This document shows, piece by piece, positions 28,909 to 36,966 of a DNA stretch of 64,000 nt. This DNA is from QHXQ01 sp036389375 (GTDB lineage: Bacteria > Acidobacteriota > Blastocatellia > Pyrinomonadales > Pyrinomonadaceae), in assembly GCA_036389375.1 (NCBI GenBank), contig DASVQA010000132.1, forward strand, positions 30,679-94,678, in the 5' to 3' direction. Made by a program: the position numbers and the translations under genes. The stretch's first letter is position 1. Every line of letters begins with the position of its first letter. The notes beneath the pieces are model-generated. The model saw only the letters and a list, made by a program, of their open reading frames with translations. It had not been told where the DNA came from and did not search any database.

Positions 28909-29418
28909 TTACTGCTCTTTATCAATCGGCAAGCCGGCGTTCTGCCATGCGGCATAGCCGCCGAGCAGGGCCGCGACGTTGGTGATATTTTTGCTTTTGA
29001 GTGTTTGCGCCGCACCGGCGCTTGAATGTTCGTTTGGTCAAGAACAGTAGGTGACGATCAACTTGTCCTTCGGCAGTTCGTTTGCGCGCGTGCCGATCTC
29101 GGCGAACGGAATCATGATCGAGTCGCGGATGTGCCCCGACTTGTAGGCCGCGTCGCCGCGCACGTCAACGACGATGGCCTGATGCGCGTCGAGCGCCTGC
29201 TTTAACTCCGCGACGGTGATGCGGCGTACGTCGTCCGCCGGCTCTGCGGGCGCGGCAGTTGGGGCGGGCGGTGGGTTAGTGGCGCTGTTGGGTGCGGCCG
29301 GCGGCGCGGCCTTATTCGCGTTCGCCCGGCCGCTGTAGGCTTCCGGGTTGCAGGCCGCGATGACGAGCAGCACGGCGCACAGGCCGAGCGCGGCGGCAGT
29401 TGAGAACAATAGACGCAT
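28909..29418 (-). CDS. Selenocysteine-containing rhodanese-like lipoprotein (in-frame UGA at the catalytic Cys)
   Basis: Read through the TGA at 29038-29040, this gene encodes 169 residues ending at TAA (28909-28911). A lipoprotein signal ends at Cys23 (VIAAC); a Pro/Ala linker follows, then a rhodanese domain from about 65 (IVVDVRGDAAYKSGHI, IMIPFAEI). The active-site block is LIVTYCS-U-PNEHSSAGAA with UGA as codon 127, where rhodaneses of this kind carry the catalytic Cys (CPNE). The remaining 42 codons complete the fold (LLGGYAAWQNAGLPI), so the gene is not decayed. A SECIS-like hairpin follows at the right distance. The ATG at 29418 has GGAAG upstream. Reading as a stop would remove the last third of the domain. 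Confidence 0.8.
29007..29037 (-). promoter_or_regulatory. Bacterial SECIS-like hairpin downstream of the rhodanese UGA
   Basis: On the minus strand, 21 bases after TGA, a GCGCC/GGCGC stem (29021-29017 with 29011-29007) closes a GGTGC loop. Bacterial SECIS elements need an apical loop with a G in its first two positions about 16-37 bases after UGA; here G lies at +22 and +23. The element is inside the coding sequence, as expected for bacterial selenoprotein genes. Confidence 0.7.
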
Positions 29419-29639
29419 CTCGCTTCCTTTATCTCCTCTAAAACTTGGCTCGCGGCTGTCAGGCACGCGCCGCGTAGCATCGCACAAAACAACGCCGGAA
29501 TGGAAGCGCGCCTATGCGCCCCAGCCGGGCAGACGCGCGCCGCCCGCGCGCGAAGCCAGCGAGCCGGCCGCCGGCCCTCGCCCGCCGTGCATTACAGACG
29601 CACGAGCGAAGGCCGTCCCTCCGCTCCCGGTTGCACGGC

Positions 29640-30536
29640 TCACCAATCCAGATAAAGCGACGAACCCATGTTCTCGTCGTCCGTGCCGAAGACGACGCCG
29701 CCCGTTGCGCCGGGCACGAGTTCGAGCGCCTCGATCTTGTGATAAGGAAACTGCCACAGGCGCACGAATGGCGTGGCGGGCCAGAAAGCGAGGCCGCTGC
29801 TATCAGGGCGGAACGTGCCGAGCAGATAGACGGTCGAATTAAACGGGCCGTCATTCCCGCGATCCGCCGCCGAGACGGCCCAGACGACGCCCGCTCCGTC
29901 CGTTTTGAGATCGGCGATATGCCGCACGTCGTTCGTGCCCATGGCCCATGTCACATTGATCCGAGTTGAGTTGACTTGGCTGATCGCGCCGGTCGTGAGA
30001 TTGATCGCGCCCCAGTAGAGGACGCCGGGATCGGCTCCTTCGCCGCGATGCGCCCAGATGGCGACGACCTGCTGGCCGAACTGTCGCAGCTCGAAGCTCT
30101 CAAAGTTGCTGTCCTTTGGCACGTTCGGCAGGTCGAAAACTTTCAGCACCTCGACGGCCCTTTGCGCCTCCTGCAAACGAATGTGATAGACGCGGCCCGT
30201 GCTGGCGAGCGCCATGTAAGTGAGCGGCTGGCCCGGCACGGCCGCCAACCCTTCCAAGTCCTTCGGCAACTTGTCCTGCGGCCACGCAAGCGGCACGTAT
30301 TCGGGCGGCTGCGCGCCCGTGACGCTGACGAGCGCCGCGCGCCCCTCGTTCGCCTCCTTGTTATCATGCACGATCAGAAACGTCGTGCGCCCGCCCTGTT
30401 CGCCGACGAGCGCCATGCCGCTGATGCCATACTGCAAGCCGCCGCGCACGGGTCGCCACTGTGCGCTTTGCGCGGCGGCCGTCAAGGACAGGAGCAGCAG
30501 GAGAGCGGCGACTGCGTGTATGCGATAGCGGATCAA
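29640..30536 (-). CDS. Secreted protein of unknown function, beta-propeller-like
   Basis: This 298-residue protein has a clear signal peptide (hydrophobic residues 8-22, AAAQSAQ cleavage). The mature part has repeated beta-strand patterns (GGLQYGISGMALV, LEGLAAVPGQPLTYMALAS, HKIEALELVPG) that suggest a beta-propeller of the SdiA-regulated/esterase-like type. No catalytic motif is evident. The start is a TTG at 30536 preceded by AAAGGGA six bases upstream; no nearby ATG fits. It lies upstream of the rhodanese gene on the same strand, separated by 221 bases with no visible gene. Confidence 0.75.
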   Translation of the reverse strand: MIRYRIHAVAALLLLLSLTAAAQSAQWRPVRGGLQYGISGMALVGEQGGRTTFLIVHDNKEANEGRAALVSVTGAQPPEYVPLAWPQDKLPKDLEGLAAVPGQPLTYMALASTGRVYHIRLQEAQRAVEVLKVFDLPNVPKDSNFESFELRQFGQQVVAIWAHRGEGADPGVLYWGAINLTTGAISQVNSTRINVTWAMGTNDVRHIADLKTDGAGVVWAVSAADRGNDGPFNSTVYLLGTFRPDSSGLAFWPATPFVRLWQFPYHKIEALELVPGATGGVVFGTDDENMGSSLYLDW

Positions 30537-30592
30537 AGTTGTTCCCTTTTTGCTATGAAGGCCGGGAATTTGTGCGCGCGGGCTTGGGCGCT

Positions 30593-31144
30593 TCAGACGC
30601 GCCGCGCCGTGCTATACCACTCTTCGCGCGTCAGACCGAAGTAGTAGAGGTCTAGGAATGCGCCGCGCGTAAAACCCATGCGGCGGAGCGCGCCCTCACG
30701 CGTGAAGCCGAGCTTTTCATGGAGCGCAGCCGAGGCATTGTTATGACTGAAGACGCCGACCGTGACCTTCTGATACCGCAGTTCCTCAAAGTAATACCTG
30801 AGGACGATGGTGATCGCTTCGGTCGCGTAGCCGCGCCGCCGGTGTTCCGCCGCGATGTTGACGCCATAGCTGAATCGGCCGACGTGCGGATCGCAGTGGT
30901 GCGTGCTGATTGAACCGACGGTCGCGCCGTCCACGGCCTCTATGATCCAGTGGAACTCGTCGTGCTCAAGCTTCTGCAACGCGGTCGCCGCCATCTGTTG
31001 TTTGACCTGCGCGCGCGACACGGGCGGCCACAGAAACTCCATGTTGCGCCCCATCTCGCTATCGAGATTCCAGCGAAAGAAGTCTTCCGCATCCTCCGGT
31101 TCAATGCCGCGCAAGCGTACCTTTTTGCCCTGCCAGAAATTCAT
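30593..31144 (-). CDS. GNAT-family N-acetyltransferase (RimJ/RimL-like)
   Basis: This 183-residue acetyltransferase is of the RimJ/RimL type. It opens with VRLRGIEPEDAEDFFRWN, contains WIIEAVDGATVGSI, the acetyl-CoA loop AEHRRRGYATEA (R-x-x-G-x-A) and the C-terminal NNASAALHEKLGFTREG. Substrate could be a protein N-terminus, an amino sugar or an antibiotic. The ATG at 31144 is directly preceded by GGGAGG. Confidence 0.88.
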   Translation of the reverse strand: MNFWQGKKVRLRGIEPEDAEDFFRWNLDSEMGRNMEFLWPPVSRAQVKQQMAATALQKLEHDEFHWIIEAVDGATVGSISTHHCDPHVGRFSYGVNIAAEHRRRGYATEAITIVLRYYFEELRYQKVTVGVFSHNNASAALHEKLGFTREGALRRMGFTRGAFLDLYYFGLTREEWYSTARRV

Positions 31145-31320
31145 CGCGCCTCCCGTCCGGCGCAAGTTTAACGGGCGCGCGCCCGCGCTGTCACTCGCCA
31201 ACGGCAAACCTTCGTTGACACTCGCGCCCGTGCGCGCCTATGCTTTCCGCAACTGGCGCGCAAACAACTTGTTGCAACCGTGAACCCGACCGCAAGGTTT
31301 TTCCGCCGAGGTGAGCGGTC

Positions 31321-33954
31321 ATGTCGCAGCCAACTTATCTGACTTCCGGTAGCCGCGTCTGCGTCGTCGGCGCAGGCCCCGCCGGCTCGTTCTTCGCCAT
31401 CGAACTGCTCAGGCGGGCGCGCGCGCTCGGACTCACGCTCGCCGTAGACATCTACGACGGCAAGCACTTCGCCAAAAAGGGCGCGCCCGGCTGCAACATG
31501 TGCGCCGGCGCAATCGGGCACAGCCTGATCGAAGAGATCGAGCACGCGACCACGACCATCCCGCCGCAGGTCATCCACTACGAACTCGAAGGCTACGCCG
31601 TACATTATCAAGATGCTACCGCGCATTTGGCTAACGAGCCGGGGCGGAAGATTTACGGCGTCTATCGCGGCGCAGGGCCGGTGAGCACCGAAACACCTGA
31701 CGGCGCGCGCAGCTTCGATCAGTTCTTACTTGACGAGGCAGTCAAACTCGGCGCGCGGCACGTGCCCTTGAACGTGCAGGACATCGCCGTGCCCGCCACG
31801 CTCGAACATCGCCCCGCGATCAAGACGGCCGACGGCGCGGCGCACGAATACGACCTCGTCGTCGGCGCGTTCGGCGTCAACTCGCAACTCAGCCAGCGCC
31901 TCATCTACGGTTATCAACCGCCGCCGACGTGGAAGACGTGCGTCATCGAGGCGCGCGTGCCCGCAGAATTTCAACGCGCGAAACTCGGCAACCTGATCCA
32001 CTTCTTCGTGCTCAAGCAGCCGGACGTGCGCTACGTCGCGCTCATCCCGAAGGGCGAGCACGTGACCGTCACGGCCATCGGCGAAAGCGTGGACGTGATT
32101 TCGACCGAGCGGCTGTTGCGCGAATCCTACATGCGCGACTATCTGCCGGCGGATTGGCAACTCGATTGCCACTGTCACCCGCGCGTCGCCGTCGGCGCAG
32201 CGCGCCTGCCCTACAGCGACCGCTTCGTCATCGTCGGCGACGCGTCGGATTCACGCTATCTGAAGAACGGCGTCGAGTCTGCGCTGGTGACGGCGCGGCT
32301 GGCGGCCGATTGTGTGATCAATTACGGCGTGACGGCCGAAGATTTCGAGCAGCATTTCTGGCGGCGCTGCGCGCAGGTCTTTGGGCGCGACAACCTGTAC
32401 GGGCGGGCCCTCTTCAAAATCTACGACCGCATCTTTCCGCACCCGCTCGTCGCGCCCGTCTATTTCGCCGTGCTACACGCCGAGCGCAAACTGGGCCGGC
32501 AGCACGCACGCCTCTCCGACGCGCTCCTCGCCGCCTTCACCGGCGAGCAATCCTACAAGCGCATCCTCTTGCGCGCCCTGCACCCGCGCCTTGCCGCGCG
32601 CATGGCAAGCCACGCCGGCTGGCTCGTCTTCGATCAGGTGCGCACGAAGGTGACGCGGGCCGAGCGCAGGAGCGTGCGCGGCCTGCGCCTGCGCGACGAC
32701 GCGCGCGTGGCCATTATCGGCGGCGGCCCCGGCGGCGCATCGTGCGCCCTGCGGCTGCTGCAAGAGTCGCGGCGACGCGGCATGCGCCTGCGCGTGTCGG
32801 TCTACGAGCCGAAGCAGTTTCCGCGCCAGCACAACCCCTGCATGGGCGTGCTCGCGCCGCCGACCGCCGAAATCCTGCGCGAGCAACTACACATCGAACT
32901 GCCCGCCGCGCTCGTCAAGCGCACCATCAAAGGCTATCGCCTGCATAGCGACGCGAACGAAATAGAACTGCGTGCGCCGACCACTGAAGAACCCGCGCTC
33001 ATGGTTTCGCGCTCCGAGTTTGACGAGTTGCTGCTGGCGCGCGCCCGCGCGGCCGGCGCGCAGATCATCGGCGACCGCGTCACGGGCTTAGAGTTTCATC
33101 CAGACAATCTGGAACATCCCGTGCGCGTCTATTCCGAAGGCGAGTCGCGCTCGGCCGACATGGTCGTTGCCGCCTGCGGCTTGGACGACGGGCTGCTCTC
33201 CGTGCTCGAACAGGTCAGCCCGCGCGCAGAGCGTTATCAACGCCCGCGCGAGACGATGCGTTCGATCATCGTCAAACTGCCGTGCGACGAGCGCTACATC
33301 GAGAAGCGTTTGGGCGGACAGATTCACGCGTTTCTCTTGAGCGACCTACCGCGCATCGAGTTCGGCGCGATCACGCCGAAGCAGGAACACGTCCTCGTCA
33401 ACGTCATGGGCCGGCGCGTGACTTCGATTGACATGGAAGACTTCTTGCTCCATCGCAAGGTGCGGACGCTTTTGCCGCGCTTCGATCTGCAACGGCTCGA
33501 TTTCTACGAAGGGCACGCGCCCGTGCGCCACGCGCAAAACGTCTCTTGGGCACGCTTCGTCGCAGTGGGCGACGCGACGGGCTGGCTGCGCCCCTTCAAA
33601 GGCATGGGCATCACGACCGCCATGCAAACCGGCATCGCCGCCGCCGACGTGATGCTTGAGCGCGGCATAGACGCCATCGCGCTCGAAGCTTACGCCCGCC
33701 ACACGCTGGCCCTCACGGAAGACCACGCGCACGGCCGGCTCCTGCGCCAACTCCTGCGCACCGGCATGGACTTTCGCATGATCGACGGCCTCATCGAACT
33801 TGCCAAGACGAACCAAGACCTCTACGCCATTCTCTACGCCGTCATTTCGGGGCGCGGCTCCTATCGCCGCATCACACACGAACTGCTGCGCGCCGCCCTG
33901 CTCTGGCAAGTCGGCACGCTCGCCCTGCGCCGCGTGCTGCGCCCGGTGGGGTGA
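31321..33954 (+). CDS. Tandem two-module FAD-dependent oxidoreductase (geranylgeranyl reductase-like)
   Basis: This 877-residue protein consists of two full flavoprotein modules in one chain. Module 1 starts VCVVGAGPAGSFFAIELL, has a GCNMCAG motif and the second FAD block FVIVGDASDSRYLKNGVESAL. Module 2 starts at about residue 460 with VAIIGGGPGGASCALRLL, then HNPCMGVLAPP and FVAVGDATGWLRPFKGMGI. Each half resembles the geranylgeranyl reductase/FixC group, which reduces isoprenoid double bonds or transfers electrons. Single-module members are the norm (about 400 residues). There is no signal peptide. Neighbours give no clear pathway. Confidence 0.82.
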   Translation: MSQPTYLTSGSRVCVVGAGPAGSFFAIELLRRARALGLTLAVDIYDGKHFAKKGAPGCNMCAGAIGHSLIEEIEHATTTIPPQVIHYELEGYAVHYQDATAHLANEPGRKIYGVYRGAGPVSTETPDGARSFDQFLLDEAVKLGARHVPLNVQDIAVPATLEHRPAIKTADGAAHEYDLVVGAFGVNSQLSQRLIYGYQPPPTWKTCVIEARVPAEFQRAKLGNLIHFFVLKQPDVRYVALIPKGEHVTVTAIGESVDVISTERLLRESYMRDYLPADWQLDCHCHPRVAVGAARLPYSDRFVIVGDASDSRYLKNGVESALVTARLAADCVINYGVTAEDFEQHFWRRCAQVFGRDNLYGRALFKIYDRIFPHPLVAPVYFAVLHAERKLGRQHARLSDALLAAFTGEQSYKRILLRALHPRLAARMASHAGWLVFDQVRTKVTRAERRSVRGLRLRDDARVAIIGGGPGGASCALRLLQESRRRGMRLRVSVYEPKQFPRQHNPCMGVLAPPTAEILREQLHIELPAALVKRTIKGYRLHSDANEIELRAPTTEEPALMVSRSEFDELLLARARAAGAQIIGDRVTGLEFHPDNLEHPVRVYSEGESRSADMVVAACGLDDGLLSVLEQVSPRAERYQRPRETMRSIIVKLPCDERYIEKRLGGQIHAFLLSDLPRIEFGAITPKQEHVLVNVMGRRVTSIDMEDFLLHRKVRTLLPRFDLQRLDFYEGHAPVRHAQNVSWARFVAVGDATGWLRPFKGMGITTAMQTGIAAADVMLERGIDAIALEAYARHTLALTEDHAHGRLLRQLLRTGMDFRMIDGLIELAKTNQDLYAILYAVISGRGSYRRITHELLRAALLWQVGTLALRRVLRPVG

Positions 33955-34224
33955 AGCAAAAGAATTCGCGCCGCCGGCATGCTATCATCGCGAAGCCATC
34001 GTGCGTTCGTTGATTGCCGGGTCGTAAATTAAGTGAGGCTGATCGCGTCGAGCTAATTAACGGAGAGATTATCAAGATGAGTCCAATCGGCAGGTGACGC
34101 GCGGCATCTGTAGGTCGGCTCACAGACCTCTTGAGCCAGCAGCTAAGACCCTAAACCTAAACATTAGGATGCACCCATGACCTCTTTGCCCATCTACAAA
34201 AGTCAGCCCTGTCAGGAGTCCGCC

Positions 34225-35625
34225 ATGTACTTCAAACAGTTCTATCTTGGCTGTCTCGCGCACGCCTCTTACTTCATCGGCGCGGACGGCGTGGCGGCGG
34301 TTGTTGACCCGCAGCGCGACGTTGAGCAATACATCGCGGAAGCTGAGGCGCAAGGCTGCCGGATCAAGTACGTCATAGAGACGCACCTGCATGCCGACTT
34401 CGTGAGCGGGCACAGGGAACTTGCGGCGCGCACCGGCGCGGAAGTCGTATTCGGCGCACAGGCGGGCGCGGAAGTGGCGCACCGCGCGGTTAAGGACGGC
34501 GACGAGTTGCACGTCGGGCGCGTCGTCCTGCGCATCATGGAGACGCCGGGGCACACGCCCGAAGGCATCTCGATCCTCGTCATCGATCCGTCCGTCTCTG
34601 CACAGCCGTTGAAGGTCTTAACCGGCGACACGCTGTTTATCGGCGACGTGGGCCGGCCCGATCTCGCGGGCGCGCGCGGCTACACAAAGGAGTTGATGGC
34701 GGGCATGCTCTACGACAGCCTGCACGACAAGCTGTTGCAGTTGGACGACGCGGTCGAGGTCTATCCGGCGCACGGCGCAGGTTCGATGTGCGGGCGCAAC
34801 ATGTCCAAAGAGACATCTTCGACCATCGGGCAGCAACGCCGATTCAACTACGCCCTGCAGCCAATGGCGCGCGCCGAGTTCGTTGCGTTGATGACCAACG
34901 ACCTGCCCGAACAGCCCGCCTACTTTGCGCGTGATGCAGAGATCAACCGCACCGGCGCGTGTGCGCTCAGCGAGTTGCCGCGCCCGGTCGCGCTTGCGCC
35001 CGACGAAGTCGAGCAACTGATGACAGAGGGTGCGCTCGTCTTGGACGTGCGCGCGGCCGACGAGTTTGGCGCGGAGCACGTGCCCGGCGCGCTCAACATC
35101 GGCCTCGGCGGGCAGTTTGCGATCTGGGCGGGGAGTCTCATGCCGCCGGGCACACCTGTCATCATCGTGGCCGAGAGTGCAGAGAAGGTTGACGAAGCAG
35201 TGCTGCGCTTGGCGCGTGTGGGGCTGGACGAAGTGCGCGGCTACCTGCGCGGCGGCGTGGCGGCGTGGCGCGCGTCGGGTCGCGCCGTCGCCAGCGTGCC
35301 GCAGATCCCGGTCGCCGAGTTGCGACAGATGCTCGCCGAGCAACCCGGTCTGCAAGTCCTCGACGTGCGTCGCCCGCCCGAATACGCGAGCGGGCACGTG
35401 CCGTCCGCCCGCAGCGCCCCGCTCGCGCAACTGGCAAATCAGATCACCGCATTAAACCTTGACCCTGCGCGCCCACTCGCCGTCATCTGCGCTGGTGGCT
35501 ATCGTTCGAGCGCCGCCACCAGCATCCTCGCCCGGCACGGCTATCACAAACTGCTCAACGTCACCGGCGGCACAAGCGCATGGACGGCCGCCGGCTACGA
35601 GACGACAGTGCCCGACGCGCACTGA
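34225..35625 (+). CDS. MBL-fold persulfide dioxygenase fused to two rhodanese domains
   Basis: This is a 466-residue protein. The N-terminal metallo-beta-lactamase domain (1-235) is of the ETHE1 type: THLHADFVSGH iron/zinc site, TPGHTPEGI, GDTLFIGDVGRPD and YPAHGAGSMCG. Two rhodanese domains follow. In the first (about 270-370) the active-site Cys is missing (IIVAESAEK), so it is probably structural. The second (about 375-460) keeps the loop ICAGGYRSSA with Cys. It likely oxidises glutathione or other low-molecular-weight persulfides and moves the sulfane sulfur. The ATG at 34225 has CAGGAG six bases upstream; a further ATG at 34177 has none. Confidence 0.9.
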   Translation: MYFKQFYLGCLAHASYFIGADGVAAVVDPQRDVEQYIAEAEAQGCRIKYVIETHLHADFVSGHRELAARTGAEVVFGAQAGAEVAHRAVKDGDELHVGRVVLRIMETPGHTPEGISILVIDPSVSAQPLKVLTGDTLFIGDVGRPDLAGARGYTKELMAGMLYDSLHDKLLQLDDAVEVYPAHGAGSMCGRNMSKETSSTIGQQRRFNYALQPMARAEFVALMTNDLPEQPAYFARDAEINRTGACALSELPRPVALAPDEVEQLMTEGALVLDVRAADEFGAEHVPGALNIGLGGQFAIWAGSLMPPGTPVIIVAESAEKVDEAVLRLARVGLDEVRGYLRGGVAAWRASGRAVASVPQIPVAELRQMLAEQPGLQVLDVRRPPEYASGHVPSARSAPLAQLANQITALNLDPARPLAVICAGGYRSSAATSILARHGYHKLLNVTGGTSAWTAAGYETTVPDAH

Positions 35626-35801
35626 CGAAAGCCACAAAGTCACAACCTTAGAGATAAACAGCCCGTGGGCCGGCCCGCGCCGCAGCTTTTCTGTCCTTCA
35701 CGAAATGCGGCCAGTTGTGTTATAGACCCCAAACCGCAGGATAGCTGAAGAGTCGTGCAAGGTTCGCGCCCGCGGGCTTCGGAGAGGAGACGGTTTCGAC
35801 T

Positions 35802-36887
35802 GTGAAACGAAAACGCGAATTTGGCCGCCGCCTCAGCGTAAACCTGACGATGCTCGCGCTCGTGGGCTTGCTGGCGCTCGGCAGTTGCATGCCGCAGCCA
35901 CAACAGTCGAACGCGGCCGGCGTCCAGTTGACCGTGTACGGCTTCTCGATCATGAAGGAGTCGCTGGAAAAGGCCATCTTTCCGGGTTTCGCGGCGAAGT
36001 GGCAGCGCGAGCATGGACAGGACGTGAAATTCGTCTCGTCGTTCGCCGGTTCGGAGACGGTCGTTAACCAGATTCTGCAAGGCGTCAGCGCAGACATCGC
36101 CATCCTCTCCATTGACCGCGACGCGACGCGACTCAGACAGGGCGGCGCGGTCACGTCTGACTGGCATCAGTTCCCGCAGGCAGGCATCGTCAACAAGACA
36201 CCCTTCGTCATCCTCGTCCGCAAGGGCAACCCGAAAGGCATACACGACTTCGCCGACCTCGCCAAGCCGGGCGTCAAACTCATCCATCCTGACCCCGTCA
36301 GTTCCGGCGGCGCGCAATGGTCGATCCTCGCCATTTACGGCTCAGAAATAATAAAGGGACAACCTTCAAGCTCAGCCCCGGCGGAAAGTAATCCGGGGCT
36401 GAAGATTGAGAATGTCGGCCAGCAACGCGCGGAAGCCTTGCTCAAAGGCGTCTGGCACAACGTCATCTCGACGCCCGGCTCGGCGCGCGAAGCCCGCACG
36501 CAGTTTGAAACCGGCTTCGGCGACGCGCTCATCACCTACGAACTCGAAGGCTTGCTGATGAAGCAAGCGAACGCCGCTATCGAGATCGTCGTGCCCGAGG
36601 CGACCATCTACAGCGAGCACCCGGCGGTCGTCGTGGATCGCAACGTGACGGCGGCCGAGCGGCCCATCGTGGACGCCTTCATGCAATACCTGTGGAGCGA
36701 CGAAGCGCAGCAGGCGTTCGTCAAGTATCATTTCCACGCCGTCACGAACGATTCGTTCAACGATGCGAACCGCGAGTTCGCGCACATCAATCATCCGTTC
36801 GCCGTCGCGGACTTGGGCGGCTGGGATCGTGCTTACCCTGACATCATCGAAAAGGTCTTCCGCGATCAGGTGCAGAAAAAGCAGTGA
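35802..36887 (+). CDS. sbp: Sulfate ABC transporter substrate-binding lipoprotein
   Basis: This 361-residue Sbp/CysP-family protein has a signal ending at Cys in LALGSC (lipobox). Family blocks are LTVYGFSIMKESLEKAIFPGF, SFAGSETVVNQILQG and SIDRDATRLRQGGAV, the oxyanion-binding NKTPFVILVRKGNPKGI, VSSGGAQWSILAIYG, and late GFGDALITYELE. The GTG at 35802 is the only start before the signal peptide. A short insertion carrying a DNA palindrome (36372-36402) interrupts the usual loop after ILAIYG without breaking the frame. It is first in a sulfate importer operon. Confidence 0.92.
   Translation: MKRKREFGRRLSVNLTMLALVGLLALGSCMPQPQQSNAAGVQLTVYGFSIMKESLEKAIFPGFAAKWQREHGQDVKFVSSFAGSETVVNQILQGVSADIAILSIDRDATRLRQGGAVTSDWHQFPQAGIVNKTPFVILVRKGNPKGIHDFADLAKPGVKLIHPDPVSSGGAQWSILAIYGSEIIKGQPSSSAPAESNPGLKIENVGQQRAEALLKGVWHNVISTPGSAREARTQFETGFGDALITYELEGLLMKQANAAIEIVVPEATIYSEHPAVVVDRNVTAAERPIVDAFMQYLWSDEAQQAFVKYHFHAVTNDSFNDANREFAHINHPFAVADLGGWDRAYPDIIEKVFRDQVQKKQ
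36372..36402. repeat. 10-bp palindrome inside the sbp coding sequence
   Basis: TCAGCCCCGG (36372-36381) and CCGGGGCTGA (36393-36402) form a perfect stem around an 11-base loop. It encodes the low-complexity SAPAESNPGL insert between two conserved parts of the binding protein, resembling an in-frame insertion of a small palindromic repeat. Confidence 0.5.
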
Positions 36888-36963
36888 CCCGTGACAAGCG
36901 CCGCGCGACAGGTCTTCAACCTGTCACTTGCTCGGCACTGGTCACTCGTCACTCGACACTGTT
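36881..36963. repeat. Inverted-arm repeat of GTGACGA-type words (copy 2)
   Basis: The left arm GCAGTGACCCGTGACAAGCG (from 36881) supplies the sbp stop codon; an inner stem GACAGGT/ACCTGTC follows. The right arm GGTCACTCGTCACTCGACAC ends in CTGTT at 36963, three bases before the permease ATG. The word and layout match 27823 and 56717. Confidence 0.75.
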
Positions 36964-36966
36964 CTT

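Noticed and set aside
29640..29642. TGA stop of the secreted protein at 29640 as a further selenocysteine codon
   Set aside because: The protein ends naturally at this stop (SLYLDW) and the 15 codons after it do not extend any visible domain.
33955..34224. tRNA-like or riboswitch-like element before the persulfide dioxygenase gene
   Set aside because: Short hairpins and a six-codon open frame (34078-34098) are present, but no tRNA arms or conserved riboswitch blocks could be matched.
36881..36963. Possible CRISPR-like array in the GTGACGA repeats
   Set aside because: The words are directly tandem, only seven bases long and arranged in inverted arms, with no unique spacers and no cas genes in the window.
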